Source: Granulicella sp. L60
GTDB taxonomy: Bacteria; Acidobacteriota; Terriglobia; Terriglobales; Acidobacteriaceae
Direction of reading: 5' to 3'
DNA length: 64,000 nucleotides
Assembly: GCF_009765825.1 (NCBI RefSeq)
Contig: NZ_LMUR01000015.1
Location: forward strand, 261,635-325,634
Shown: positions 27,708-36,545 of the stretch, in pieces
Layout: every line of letters begins with the position of its first letter
How positions within the stretch are numbered: position 1 is the stretch's first letter
Translations under genes and position numbers: made by a program
The notes under the pieces: model-generated
Databases searched by the model: none
What the model saw: the letters and a program-made list of their open reading frames with translations, nothing else
What the model was told of the DNA's origin: nothing

Positions 27708-28939
27708 GTGATGTAGTTGATTGGAACCTCTGTACGGGTTGCGGTGCGTGTTATTATGCGTGCTCTGAAGGGTCAATCTCTCTCGTCAATATTGACGCAG
27801 TGGGTATACGTCCGAGATTCAACTCTTCCACTTGTGCAACTTGCACGAAGTGTCTTTCCATCTGCCCAGGTTACATCGTTGATGCCAATACTAATAATAT
27901 GGCAACGAGGTCCTCGCCTATGCGCACCGAGGCGGATCATGCATTTGGGCCGGCCATGGAAATATGGGAAGGTCACGCCAGCGACTCTGAGATTCGTTAT
28001 CGCGCGTCATCAGGCGGAATACTTACAGCACTAGCACTTTACTGTCTGGAACACGAAAATATGAATTTTGTGCTGCATACAGGCATTAATGAAGACCGTC
28101 CTTGGGAGAATAAGACTGTAAAGAGCAGTACGCGTGATGAGCTCGTGGCACGTACAGGTTCTCGCTACGCACCTGCGTCACCCTGCGAGGGCCTTGCAGC
28201 AATCGAAGAGAGTGACAGCCCGTGCGTGTTTATTGGCAAACCTTGCGATGCCTCCGCCGTTTCCATGCTACGTCGTGATCGCCCAAAGCTCGATCGCAAT
28301 CTCGGGCTTGTCTTGACTTTCTTCTGCGCTGGAACGCCAAGCACGCAGGGAACGTTAGATTTGGCCGAATCGCTAAAAGTCAATCCGAAACTAATCGATT
28401 CTGTACGCTATCGTGGGGAAGGATGGCCGGGACGGTTCAGGATAGTCTATGACGACAAGAAACGCGAGCAATCCCTCTCATACTCTGAGTCCTGGGGTGA
28501 ATTAACTCACTATCGGTCGCTCCGCTGCAATCTCTGTCCCGATGGACTTGGACAATTGGCCGACATCTCCTGCGGAGATGCATGGGAGAACTCTACAGAC
28601 AGCGAAAATCCTGGCTTATCGCTCGTTGTTGTTCGTACAGAGAAAGGCAAGCGAATTCTTCAGGGAGCAATCAATGCAAACTATGTGCAGTTGCAGCCAG
28701 CTTCTGCAAGCAGCGTCTTTGCTGCGCAAGGCAACTTGCTGCGCCGTCGAACTGAAATTTTTGGGCGGCTGCTCGGTCTAAGACTGTTTGCTATTCCATT
28801 TCCCCAATTCAGTGGGTTCTCTTTAATTCGTGGTTGGCTGCGGCTCCCGATGGGCCGAAAGACAAGGACCATCCTCGGTACGGTGAAACGGGTAATAGTG
28901 CGCCGACTCTATATTCGACGATTCCACGTTAGCAGATAG
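27686..28939 (+). CDS. FrhB-family iron-sulfur protein (coenzyme F420 hydrogenase/dehydrogenase beta-subunit-like)
   Basis: The protein has 417 residues. Two [4Fe-4S] ferredoxin motifs stand at the N-terminus, cysteines 16/19/22/26 (LCTGCGACYYAC) and 50/53/56/60 (TCATCTKCLSIC). The FrhB N- and C-terminal domains follow (RASSGGILTALALYCLE, RTGSRYAPASP, PCVFIGKPCDASAV, CNLCPDGLGQLADISCGDAW). GGGAGGAG precedes the ATG. In F420-reducing enzymes this fold binds FAD and passes electrons. Homologues also occur in exopolysaccharide clusters next to pyruvyl transferases, as here. A redox step on a sugar or its substituent is inferred. Confidence 0.87.
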   Translation: MARIQNLSDVVDWNLCTGCGACYYACSEGSISLVNIDAVGIRPRFNSSTCATCTKCLSICPGYIVDANTNNMATRSSPMRTEADHAFGPAMEIWEGHASDSEIRYRASSGGILTALALYCLEHENMNFVLHTGINEDRPWENKTVKSSTRDELVARTGSRYAPASPCEGLAAIEESDSPCVFIGKPCDASAVSMLRRDRPKLDRNLGLVLTFFCAGTPSTQGTLDLAESLKVNPKLIDSVRYRGEGWPGRFRIVYDDKKREQSLSYSESWGELTHYRSLRCNLCPDGLGQLADISCGDAWENSTDSENPGLSLVVVRTEKGKRILQGAINANYVQLQPASASSVFAAQGNLLRRRTEIFGRLLGLRLFAIPFPQFSGFSLIRGWLRLPMGRKTRTILGTVKRVIVRRLYIRRFHVSR

Positions 28940-29003
28940 TTTTGTTCTGTGAAGCATGGTAGTTAGGACGGCCACGATTCTAATAGATTACTTTTGGAGT
29001 TAT

Positions 29004-30212
29004 ATGAAAGTCTGCATGCTAGCGTACTCTTTCTATGAAAGTGATATGCGTATCTTGAGATATGCTAAGACACTTGCAGAGCGCGGCGACTTGGTGGATG
29101 TCATCGCGCTAAGACGGGAGGGCGCATCGACCTTTGAAGTTTTGCAAGGAGTCAATGTATACCGAATCCAATTGCGACAGAGAAATGAGCGCAACTGGTT
29201 TGACTACTTAATTCGTGTCATGCGGTTCTTGTTTGTCTCTGCTTTCGTTCTCACTCGAAAACATCTTTCAAAATCTTACGACGTTATCCATGTGCACTCT
29301 GTACCCGATTTCCTAGTCTTTGCCGCAGCAGTACCGAGGCTGCTAGGGGCAAAAGTCATCCTCGACATTCACGATGTCCTTCCAGAATTCTTCGCCGAAA
29401 AATTTAGAGCTGACAAGAAATCACTGAAATTCAGATTACTACTGTTGGCAGAATATATATCCGTACGATTTTCAGATCACGTGATCATTGCCAACGATTT
29501 GTGGTATGAACGCCTGATAAAAAGGTCTGCGAGGGCTGACCGATGTACAGCGATAGTGAACTATCCAGATTCCGAGGTGTTTCGTCCTCGCAATCGATCT
29601 GTTGCGGTCAAAGAGAAGTTTTTGATTACTTATCCCGGCACTCTAAATGCTCATCAGGGATTGGATATTGCTATTCACGCGGTTGCCAAAATCAAAGACG
29701 AAATACCGGATTTGGAGTTTCACATTTACGGAGAGGGCCCGGCAAAGCCCGCTCTGGTTGATTTGAGTTTACAACTTGGCTTATCGCAGATAGTTATCTT
29801 TCACGAATTTCTTACCTGCAACCAGATAGCCGAGGTAATGGCTCTCTCAGATCTATCAGTCGTGCCGAAGCGGGCAAGCTCGGAATTTGGAAATGAAGCA
29901 ATGAGCACCAAAATTATGGAGTTCATGTCCCTTGGAGTTCCAGTTATCGTCGCGCGGACAAAGGTAGACACTTATTATCATAATGAATCCAGAGTTAAAT
30001 TTTTTGAATCAGAGAACTCATTAGATTTAGCAAATGCTATATTGCTTCTGCGTCGGGATATCAAACTAAGGCAGTTTTTAGCTAGCAATGCTTCAGCTTA
30101 TGTTAAAAACCACAATTGGCATGAAAAAAAACAACTTTATCTTCAATTGGTTGAAGGTCTCTGTTTGCGGACGAGCCGAACTCCGAAGCCGATTAGACGC
30201 ATCGCTAATTGA
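29004..30212 (+). CDS. GT4-family glycosyltransferase
   Basis: This is a GT-B fold retaining glycosyltransferase of 402 residues. The ATG at 29004 (MKVCMLAYSFYESD) has GGAG upstream and begins at the conserved first strand, so the longer frame is rejected. Visible are DVIHVHSVPDFLVFAAAVPRLLGAKVILDIHD, LITYPGTLNAHQGLDIAI, LEFHIYGEGPAKP, and the donor-site segment MSTKIMEFMSLGVPVIVAR. The family's EX7E motif is represented around NEAMSTKIMEF. It is part of the repeat-unit assembly set. Confidence 0.9.
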   Translation: MKVCMLAYSFYESDMRILRYAKTLAERGDLVDVIALRREGASTFEVLQGVNVYRIQLRQRNERNWFDYLIRVMRFLFVSAFVLTRKHLSKSYDVIHVHSVPDFLVFAAAVPRLLGAKVILDIHDVLPEFFAEKFRADKKSLKFRLLLLAEYISVRFSDHVIIANDLWYERLIKRSARADRCTAIVNYPDSEVFRPRNRSVAVKEKFLITYPGTLNAHQGLDIAIHAVAKIKDEIPDLEFHIYGEGPAKPALVDLSLQLGLSQIVIFHEFLTCNQIAEVMALSDLSVVPKRASSEFGNEAMSTKIMEFMSLGVPVIVARTKVDTYYHNESRVKFFESENSLDLANAILLLRRDIKLRQFLASNASAYVKNHNWHEKKQLYLQLVEGLCLRTSRTPKPIRRIAN

Positions 30213-30227
30213 TTAGGGTCAAAGTCT

Positions 30228-31094
30228 ATGTCTTCTTCTTTTCGGCTAGATCGTACGGTGACCCTTAACCTGGCTCAACCGGTTCGTCGCGTGATTGGTT
30301 GCTCTAACGCCAGCAGAATACCCGTGCTTATGTATCACGGTATCAATGACATCACTGGGGTTACCCACCCATATTTCGAAACAAATACATCTCCGACTAT
30401 TTTTGCACGTCAGATGCGGCATCTGCGTGAACACGGCTATAGGACCATAGATCTCAAAGCCGCAGTGCAGATGATAAATTCTGGCGCAAATCTGCAAGGA
30501 GTAGTAGTTATTACATTTGACGATGGATTTCGTGATTTCTACACACATGCGATACCGATTTTGCAGGAGCATCAGCTTACTGCAACGATGTTTGTTGTCT
30601 CCGGTTTTATTGGGTCCGCCTCGACCAGGCTTGCTGCTAAAGATTTTATGACATGGAGTGAAGTAAGAGAAATCGAATCGTTGGGAATTGAAATCGGATC
30701 ACATACAGTCAGTCACTCCCATTTGAACAACTTGCATCTGAGAGATGTAGGTCGAGAACTTAAGGGTTCGAAGCAAACTATTGAAGATAAACTTGGGAGA
30801 CCCGTTAACTCATTCAGCTATCCTTATGCTTTCCCGGAGCACGAAAGTATATTTCTAGAACAGCTACGGCAGTGTTTGGAAAGCACGGGGTACGAGTACG
30901 GTGTCACTACTGTTCTAGGCGGGGCTAATCAGACAAATGATAGGTATTTCTTGCCGCGAATTCCGATAAATGAGCATGATGATATCAGGCTATTTGAAGC
31001 TAAGCTTAAGGGTGAGTACGACTGGCTGCATCTGCCGCAATCACTTTATAAGTTCATGCGTAGCTGCTATATAAATCGAACATGCTACAAGTAA
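30228..31094 (+). CDS. Polysaccharide deacetylase (NodB homology, CE4)
   Basis: This metal-dependent de-N-acetylase of the carbohydrate esterase 4 fold has 288 residues. The motifs are complete: VLMYHGI at about 33-39, TFDDG at 96-100 (catalytic base and metal aspartate), HTVSH at 159-163 (metal histidines), and FSYPYAFPE after it. No signal peptide is obvious, so it may act on cytoplasmic or membrane-linked intermediates. It could deacetylate amino sugars of the repeat unit, consistent with the N-acetylated sugars expected from the minus-strand operon. It follows the GT4 gene by 15 bases. Confidence 0.88.
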   Translation: MSSSFRLDRTVTLNLAQPVRRVIGCSNASRIPVLMYHGINDITGVTHPYFETNTSPTIFARQMRHLREHGYRTIDLKAAVQMINSGANLQGVVVITFDDGFRDFYTHAIPILQEHQLTATMFVVSGFIGSASTRLAAKDFMTWSEVREIESLGIEIGSHTVSHSHLNNLHLRDVGRELKGSKQTIEDKLGRPVNSFSYPYAFPEHESIFLEQLRQCLESTGYEYGVTTVLGGANQTNDRYFLPRIPINEHDDIRLFEAKLKGEYDWLHLPQSLYKFMRSCYINRTCYK

Positions 31095-31128
31095 AGCAAG
31101 ACCGCGAACCTAACATAGCGACAGAACT

Positions 31129-32076
31129 ATGACGAGCCTATCAATCATTATTGTAAATTGGAATTCAACAGACTATCTGCATCTTTGTCTCGATTCTGTG
31201 TACAGAGAAACAAAAGGAATCAGCGTTGATGTCATTGTCGTGGACAATGCCTCGCATGACGATAGCTGCGCAGAACTTATCCGAACTGAATTTCCAAATA
31301 CGTTACTTTATCGTAGTAAAGAGAATCTGGGCTTTGCTCGTGGTAGCAACCTTGGCTATGAGCTGTCTCACGGGGACTATCTACTATTTCTCAACCCTGA
31401 TACCGAAATCCATAGTGATGTCTTCACGCGTATGGCTAGCGAGCTAGGGTTAAACAAAAAAAACGGTGCAGTGGGTTCAAGATTAATCAATAGCGATGGG
31501 TCGCTACAGTCGAGCTGTATTAGAACATACCCAACAATCTTGAATCAGCTACTGGACTCTGAGCTTTTGCGAAATAAGTTTCCGACATCACAATTATGGG
31601 GTATGCGACCATTGTTCGTAAGTAATACGAAGCCCGTCCGAGTGGATGTGATCTCAGGAGCTTGTTTGATGATCAAGCGAGAGGTATTTCTACAGGTGGG
31701 GAAGTTTGACGATAAATATTTCATGTATGTCGAAGATATTGACTTATGTCATCGGGTAACTACATCGGGCTACGCTATTCAATACATAAACGATTGTGAA
31801 GTGGTCCACCATGGTGGGAAAAGTTCGGCGCTACAGGGAGACTATTTTGCCAATCTTCACCAGCAAGAAGCCATATTACAGTTTTTTTCTGTCACAAGAG
31901 GGGAATGGTACTCCTTTCTTTACCGATTTTGCCTTGTGTTTTCAGCAGTGCTTCGTCTAATACTAATTATTAGTCTTCTTCCATTTCGCGGCACAGTACA
32001 TAAGACCACAAGTTGGCAATTCAGCTATCGAAAATGGGCATGCATCTTCCGGTGGGCTATCGGGTTGGAAGTTTAA
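31129..32076 (+). CDS. GT2-family glycosyltransferase (rhamnosyltransferase-like)
   Basis: The protein has 315 residues: LSIIIVNWNSTDYLHLCLDSV, DVIVVDNASHDDS, ENLGFARGSNLG, LLFLNPDTEI, then VDVISGACLMIKREVF and YFMYVEDIDLCHRV. The NPDTE and EDIDLCHR motifs are the pattern of WbbL-type rhamnosyltransferases. A C-terminal hydrophobic stretch (LVFSAVLRLILIISLLPF) may anchor it to the membrane. Sugar specificity is a family-based guess only. Confidence 0.9.
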   Translation: MTSLSIIIVNWNSTDYLHLCLDSVYRETKGISVDVIVVDNASHDDSCAELIRTEFPNTLLYRSKENLGFARGSNLGYELSHGDYLLFLNPDTEIHSDVFTRMASELGLNKKNGAVGSRLINSDGSLQSSCIRTYPTILNQLLDSELLRNKFPTSQLWGMRPLFVSNTKPVRVDVISGACLMIKREVFLQVGKFDDKYFMYVEDIDLCHRVTTSGYAIQYINDCEVVHHGGKSSALQGDYFANLHQQEAILQFFSVTRGEWYSFLYRFCLVFSAVLRLILIISLLPFRGTVHKTTSWQFSYRKWACIFRWAIGLEV

Positions 32077-32077
32077 A

Positions 32078-33028
32078 TTGAATAGCAAATCAACCGATCT
32101 AGTTGTGTGTAATCCCTTGAAAACCAGTTCATTCAACACGAGCGGTACCGAAACGCATCCGCGTATTGCTTTAATCACGCCTTTAAGAGACGAAGAAGAC
32201 TATGTAGAGGCGATGATTCTCTCCATTATTGCGCAACAAAAGCGGCCAGCGAAATGGATTATCGTCGATGACGGCTCAACAGATAGAACATCAGTTATTG
32301 TGCAGAGATACTGTGAAAACTTTGAGTTTATCGAATTACTTGAATTACCTGCGCGCTCTGCGCGGAGACCGGGGGGGGAAGGGGCAATCATATCCGCGTT
32401 GGAGAGGCTTGACCTGTCGCAGTTTGATTATCTAGCTCGCTTCGACGCCGATCTTTTGTTCGAGAAAGACTATTTTTCCCGACTTTTGGAAGAATTTTAC
32501 CAAGATCCGAAACTGGGGATTGCAGGTGGCAGTCTGTTCATCCGTAAGAACGGCATATTAATACTAGAGAAGGCTCCTGAATATCATGTCCGGGGCGCAC
32601 TAAAGATGTACAGACGTGAATGCTTCGAGCAGTTGGGCGGTCTTGGTACTGAGATTGGCTGGGACACCATCGACGAGGTGTATGCATGGAGTCGAGGATG
32701 GCGGACTCGCAGCCTCAGCGATATACAAGTGATCCATAGGAGACCAACTGGCGAAGGTTTGCATGCAAGCCGCATCTATTGGGAGCGAGGGAGAGCCGAG
32801 TACTTAACCTGGAGCCATCCAGCATTTGTATTTTTGAAGACCGTGAAGCTGGCCGTGGATAGCCCTGCCAATGCGAGGTGTTTTTTTGCTGGATTTCTTC
32901 GCAGCTATAGGACACATCAAATACGCTTACGAGACTCCAAATTCAAACGGACGAGACGAAATCAGCAATTGGCTCGAGTCTTACTAGTCCTAAATCCTAA
33001 AACGCTTTGGTATTTGTTGTTTAAATAA
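32078..33028 (+). CDS. GT2-family glycosyltransferase
   Basis: This GT-A fold transferase has 316 residues and starts at a TTG one base after the previous stop. It shows ALITPLRDEEDYVEAMILSIIAQ, WIIVDDGSTDRT, ARFDADLLFEKDYF, and a GLGTEIGWDTIDEVYAW acceptor-side segment. The ATG candidate further in would remove the first strand, so the TTG is preferred, with GGAAG upstream. It lies between another GT2 gene and the ligase/polymerase gene and is probably part of the repeat-unit pathway. Confidence 0.86.
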   Translation: MNSKSTDLVVCNPLKTSSFNTSGTETHPRIALITPLRDEEDYVEAMILSIIAQQKRPAKWIIVDDGSTDRTSVIVQRYCENFEFIELLELPARSARRPGGEGAIISALERLDLSQFDYLARFDADLLFEKDYFSRLLEEFYQDPKLGIAGGSLFIRKNGILILEKAPEYHVRGALKMYRRECFEQLGGLGTEIGWDTIDEVYAWSRGWRTRSLSDIQVIHRRPTGEGLHASRIYWERGRAEYLTWSHPAFVFLKTVKLAVDSPANARCFFAGFLRSYRTHQIRLRDSKFKRTRRNQQLARVLLVLNPKTLWYLLFK

Positions 33029-33074
33029 CACTATTTTTTGAATTACGCCGACATCAATATGTTGCTTCACCAAT

Positions 33075-34478
33075 ATGGAAAATATGGCGCTGGTAATTGT
33101 TATCGACTTAATCATTATTTTTTGGCTGTGTCGAGTGAGCCTGACTTCAGGAGTGGAAGCAGCCTTGCCGGCGGCTTCCCTTATGTTAGTTTTAGTACCG
33201 ATCGAGTCCAGCATACCTTTGGGTTTATTCGAGCTTACCACTCAGCGGTTGATTATCGGGCTGCTGCTTATCCTCTATTTTTCTAGGTCAGGCATTGCTG
33301 GTCGGCAAATCAGGTTGCCGATGCCGCTCAAGGCGCTGATCCTGTTGCATGTATGTTGGTGTCTGCTCTCCACCGCTAACTCAGTTGTGCCATTGATGAG
33401 CCTTAAAAAGGCCGCCTCAATAATCGTTGAGTACTATGCTCTATATTTTGTGTATTGGAGAGCAATCTCAAAAACAGAAACCATTCACAAGATTCTCTTC
33501 GCTATTGTGGTGGCTATGATTGTTTGTTCTGTTTTTGGAGCCTTTGAAGCGTATGGAGCCAGCAACGTGCTTACTTTTTTCCCAAAGGCTAGTCATCACT
33601 TTTCCACGATGGAGATGGAAAGAGAGACTCGCGTGCAGTCTACTTTCGATCATCCGATACTATTTGGAGCCGCCTTGGCGATGGCGATCGTTATTACTTT
33701 ATACCTTGTGACAATGGTAGAAAAATCGTGGCAAGTCACCCTTCTTTGGTTCGGATTGATGCTAATGTTCCTTAACATCTATAAGACAAGCAGTCGAGGT
33801 CCGTGGCTTGATGTTATGTTAGGCTGTTTTTTGCTGGCTATCTTCTCGCGTCACAAAATGAGAAAGAATATCCTTATAATTGCTGCTTTGGCGGTCGTTG
33901 CCACGGTCATTCGCCCGGGGATATGGGGAACCGTCAAAGGGATTTACGATAACTCCTTCGATATGAATACTAGTACGGGTACCTCGTATGAATATAGGTA
34001 CGCACTGCAACATGCGGTGACGAATAAGCTACTGCAAAGTCCCACTCGAGCTATATGGGGCTATGGATTGGAATCTTTTTATGATCTTCAGATCGTAGAC
34101 GACTTTTTAGGGAGTCCTCACCTGTTTCTTAGCTGCGACAGTTCTTGGGCAGAGCTAATGCTAGAAACTGGATTTGTTGGTCTCTGCATTATCATCTCTA
34201 TCCTGCTAAAACCTGCTTGGCGGGCTTTACGGGATTATCAAATGCTGCCCGCTCCGGACAGGTATTTAAGCCTGATGCTATTAGTGAATTTGCTCGTATT
34301 TTATTTCCAAATGTATAGCGTTGGAATGTACTCCTGGGGTCAAAATGGCTACGTGTTATGGATTTTGATTGCAATTACATTTGCATACCCTCTGTGCCGA
34401 GAAGAAGAGGCTGAGTTGGCGAACTCGCAACGGCAGGGACTTACGGCAGACCTGGAGTCTGCGCCTGAGGCTAGCTGA
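33075..34478 (+). CDS. O-antigen ligase/polymerase-family membrane protein (Wzy-like)
   Basis: The integral membrane protein has 467 residues and about 11-12 hydrophobic helices. Helices begin at VIVIDLIIIFWLCRVSL and the large periplasmic loop lies around 290-350. The loop contains STGTSYEYRYALQHAV and IWGYGLESFYDLQ, the region that holds the catalytic arginine/histidine in the O-antigen ligase (Wzy/WaaL) family. It would polymerise repeat units in the periplasm after flipping. It is the only candidate polymerase in the locus. Two nearby ATGs (33075 and 33084) are possible starts. Confidence 0.85.
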   Translation: MENMALVIVIDLIIIFWLCRVSLTSGVEAALPAASLMLVLVPIESSIPLGLFELTTQRLIIGLLLILYFSRSGIAGRQIRLPMPLKALILLHVCWCLLSTANSVVPLMSLKKAASIIVEYYALYFVYWRAISKTETIHKILFAIVVAMIVCSVFGAFEAYGASNVLTFFPKASHHFSTMEMERETRVQSTFDHPILFGAALAMAIVITLYLVTMVEKSWQVTLLWFGLMLMFLNIYKTSSRGPWLDVMLGCFLLAIFSRHKMRKNILIIAALAVVATVIRPGIWGTVKGIYDNSFDMNTSTGTSYEYRYALQHAVTNKLLQSPTRAIWGYGLESFYDLQIVDDFLGSPHLFLSCDSSWAELMLETGFVGLCIIISILLKPAWRALRDYQMLPAPDRYLSLMLLVNLLVFYFQMYSVGMYSWGQNGYVLWILIAITFAYPLCREEEAELANSQRQGLTADLESAPEAS

Positions 34479-34481
34479 CTA

Positions 34482-36539
34482 GTGAGAAATGCAATAAACG
34501 TTGTTGTGCACGAAGCGCCATGTCATGATAGGCCATACAGCGTAAAATCACGTCTGCCCGGTAGTATCGTACAAGTTTCTCTTTGGCTGATGTTTTTCAT
34601 CTGGGCCGTATGTTCTTCAGCATGGGCATCAGATGTGCTGCTCATGACGAAAACTGGATCGAACGCCACGCTTGAAGACCAAGTTGGGCACGTATCACGT
34701 TTTTATGGTCTTGGCACGCAGATAATCTCGATTGACGCACCTATAGATAGTTTGAGCGCTATATATGCGCTCAAACAGCCGGATGTATTGGCCGCCATCA
34801 TATCGACCGATGCTTTGGAGAATCTTGATCGTGCCACTATCTTCGATGCTTTACAGAGAGCTAATGGGTTTCGGATTCCACTGCTCATAGTGGCCACGGG
34901 ACCGCGAAGCACATCGCCAGTGCTCTCTATTTGGTCTGGCGGTCGCATCGATGGTTGTAAAGCAGTTGAGAGCCATACCAGCGAGTGGAGAATGATGTTT
35001 GCGAAAGAGGTAGACGTATTGCAACAACTTGCTGGCTTTGTCCCGAAGTCTACAACTAGTCCCTCCTGTGGTCTGGTGCTTTCTCATGACAAGTCTGTAC
35101 GAGCCTTAGCCGAAATGTGGAACGGAAATGAAAAGATTTCTTCGTTTGTCGACTTTTCCATTAATGGGCAGCCAGTCTTTGTTGTTACGGCAATGGGTTC
35201 AATTAACAAAGTAGAACAGTCTGGAACTACATCTCTTCAGGAGTCTTTCTCAAGCATGGCTGGACTACTGGTATTTTTACGATATGCGGCTGGAGAAAGA
35301 GCATGGCACATGCCCGCGCACTACGCCAATTTGACGGTAGATGATCCTTGGCTGACGGATCCCTACGGTAACCTGGGATATAGAGCTCTCTTGCACGAAA
35401 TGAAAGAGCACAATTTTCATACGACAATTGCGTTTGTGCCTTGGAATTTTGATAGAAGCAATCTGGACGTCGTATCTTTGTTTCATAACCATGCAGACCT
35501 ATTCTCGATCTGTATTCATGGAAACAACCATAATCACCGAGAGTTCGGGGAGTACAGTGCTCAGCCATTGAATCGCCAGAGAGACAACATCGAGCAGGCT
35601 CTTGCTCGAATGGAACAGTTTAAAAAAGCAACGGGCTTACCTTATGACCGAGTCATGGTATTTCCACATGCTGTCGCTCCGGCAGGGACATTTGAGACTC
35701 TTAAAAAGAGTAACTATTGGGCGACGGTAAATTCAGAAAATGTGCCTCTGGGGTCCATAGCGCCCGATGATCCCCTATTTCCTCTTAGCTCCTGGACGCT
35801 CACTTTCAAAGGCTTTCCAAGCGTGAAGCGAATCTCAGCCGAAGTGCCTATTTCTAATACGAACATCGCAATCAATGCGTTTTTAGGTAATCCCCAGCTC
35901 TTCTATGTCCATCAAGAGTTTTTCGAGGATCGAATCGACGCCTTCGATGCCACCGCTGACGAGATAAACCGTCTTGAGCCGGCGGTTCAATGGAAGAGTT
36001 TGGGCTACATTGTCCGGCATCTCTACTTAACTCGGTTGAGGCTTGATCAAGACTATGATGTATTGGCAATATCTTCGAATCTCGAGCTAATGAATCTAAC
36101 TGAGCGCCGTGTCGTATTCCACGTTCATAAGCCGGAAGATCCTACGATACCGCTACGTTCAGTTGTAGTGAATGGTGTCCCGGCTTCATACCAAGCGACG
36201 TCCAATGAGATCCGATTCGACGTTGTGCTCGAGCCGAAGCAAAGCCGCGATGTGGAGATATCGTACAGCGAAGGTTTGACTCTCGCATCTGTGGACATCT
36301 CGAAAAGGTCTCTGTTAGTCGCCTTAGACCGTCGACTTTCAGATTTTCGCGACATGGTGTTGTCACGCAGCATGCTCGGTCGCAAGATACAATTTGCTTA
36401 TTACAAATATCGGTTCGATCGCATAGAGAGGCTCATTGAGCGTTCAATCACTATTTTCTTCTTAGTTATTGCTGGACTTCTATTGTCACGAATGGTTATA
36501 TCGTTAAGAAAACGAGACATGAGTACAGTCGAAAAATAG
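34482..36539 (+). CDS. Membrane-anchored protein with a divergent NodB-fold deacetylase domain
   Basis: The 685-residue protein has an N-terminal hydrophobic segment or signal (VSLWLMFFIWAVCSSAWA) and one C-terminal helix (ITIFFLVIAGLLLSRMVI). In between are an unknown alpha/beta domain and, at about 280-430, a deacetylase-like barrel. TVDDPWL replaces TFDDG, a CIHGNNHNHREF segment offers metal histidines, and VMVFPHAVAPAG follows. The aspartate and histidines are kept, so activity is possible. A beta-sandwich-like tail (VVFHVHKPEDPTIPLRSVVVNGV) precedes the final helix. A role in periplasmic trimming of the polymer is inferred. The start GTG lies three bases after the polymerase stop. Confidence 0.72.
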   Translation: MRNAINVVVHEAPCHDRPYSVKSRLPGSIVQVSLWLMFFIWAVCSSAWASDVLLMTKTGSNATLEDQVGHVSRFYGLGTQIISIDAPIDSLSAIYALKQPDVLAAIISTDALENLDRATIFDALQRANGFRIPLLIVATGPRSTSPVLSIWSGGRIDGCKAVESHTSEWRMMFAKEVDVLQQLAGFVPKSTTSPSCGLVLSHDKSVRALAEMWNGNEKISSFVDFSINGQPVFVVTAMGSINKVEQSGTTSLQESFSSMAGLLVFLRYAAGERAWHMPAHYANLTVDDPWLTDPYGNLGYRALLHEMKEHNFHTTIAFVPWNFDRSNLDVVSLFHNHADLFSICIHGNNHNHREFGEYSAQPLNRQRDNIEQALARMEQFKKATGLPYDRVMVFPHAVAPAGTFETLKKSNYWATVNSENVPLGSIAPDDPLFPLSSWTLTFKGFPSVKRISAEVPISNTNIAINAFLGNPQLFYVHQEFFEDRIDAFDATADEINRLEPAVQWKSLGYIVRHLYLTRLRLDQDYDVLAISSNLELMNLTERRVVFHVHKPEDPTIPLRSVVVNGVPASYQATSNEIRFDVVLEPKQSRDVEISYSEGLTLASVDISKRSLLVALDRRLSDFRDMVLSRSMLGRKIQFAYYKYRFDRIERLIERSITIFFLVIAGLLLSRMVISLRKRDMSTVEK

Positions 36540-36545
36540 TATTAA

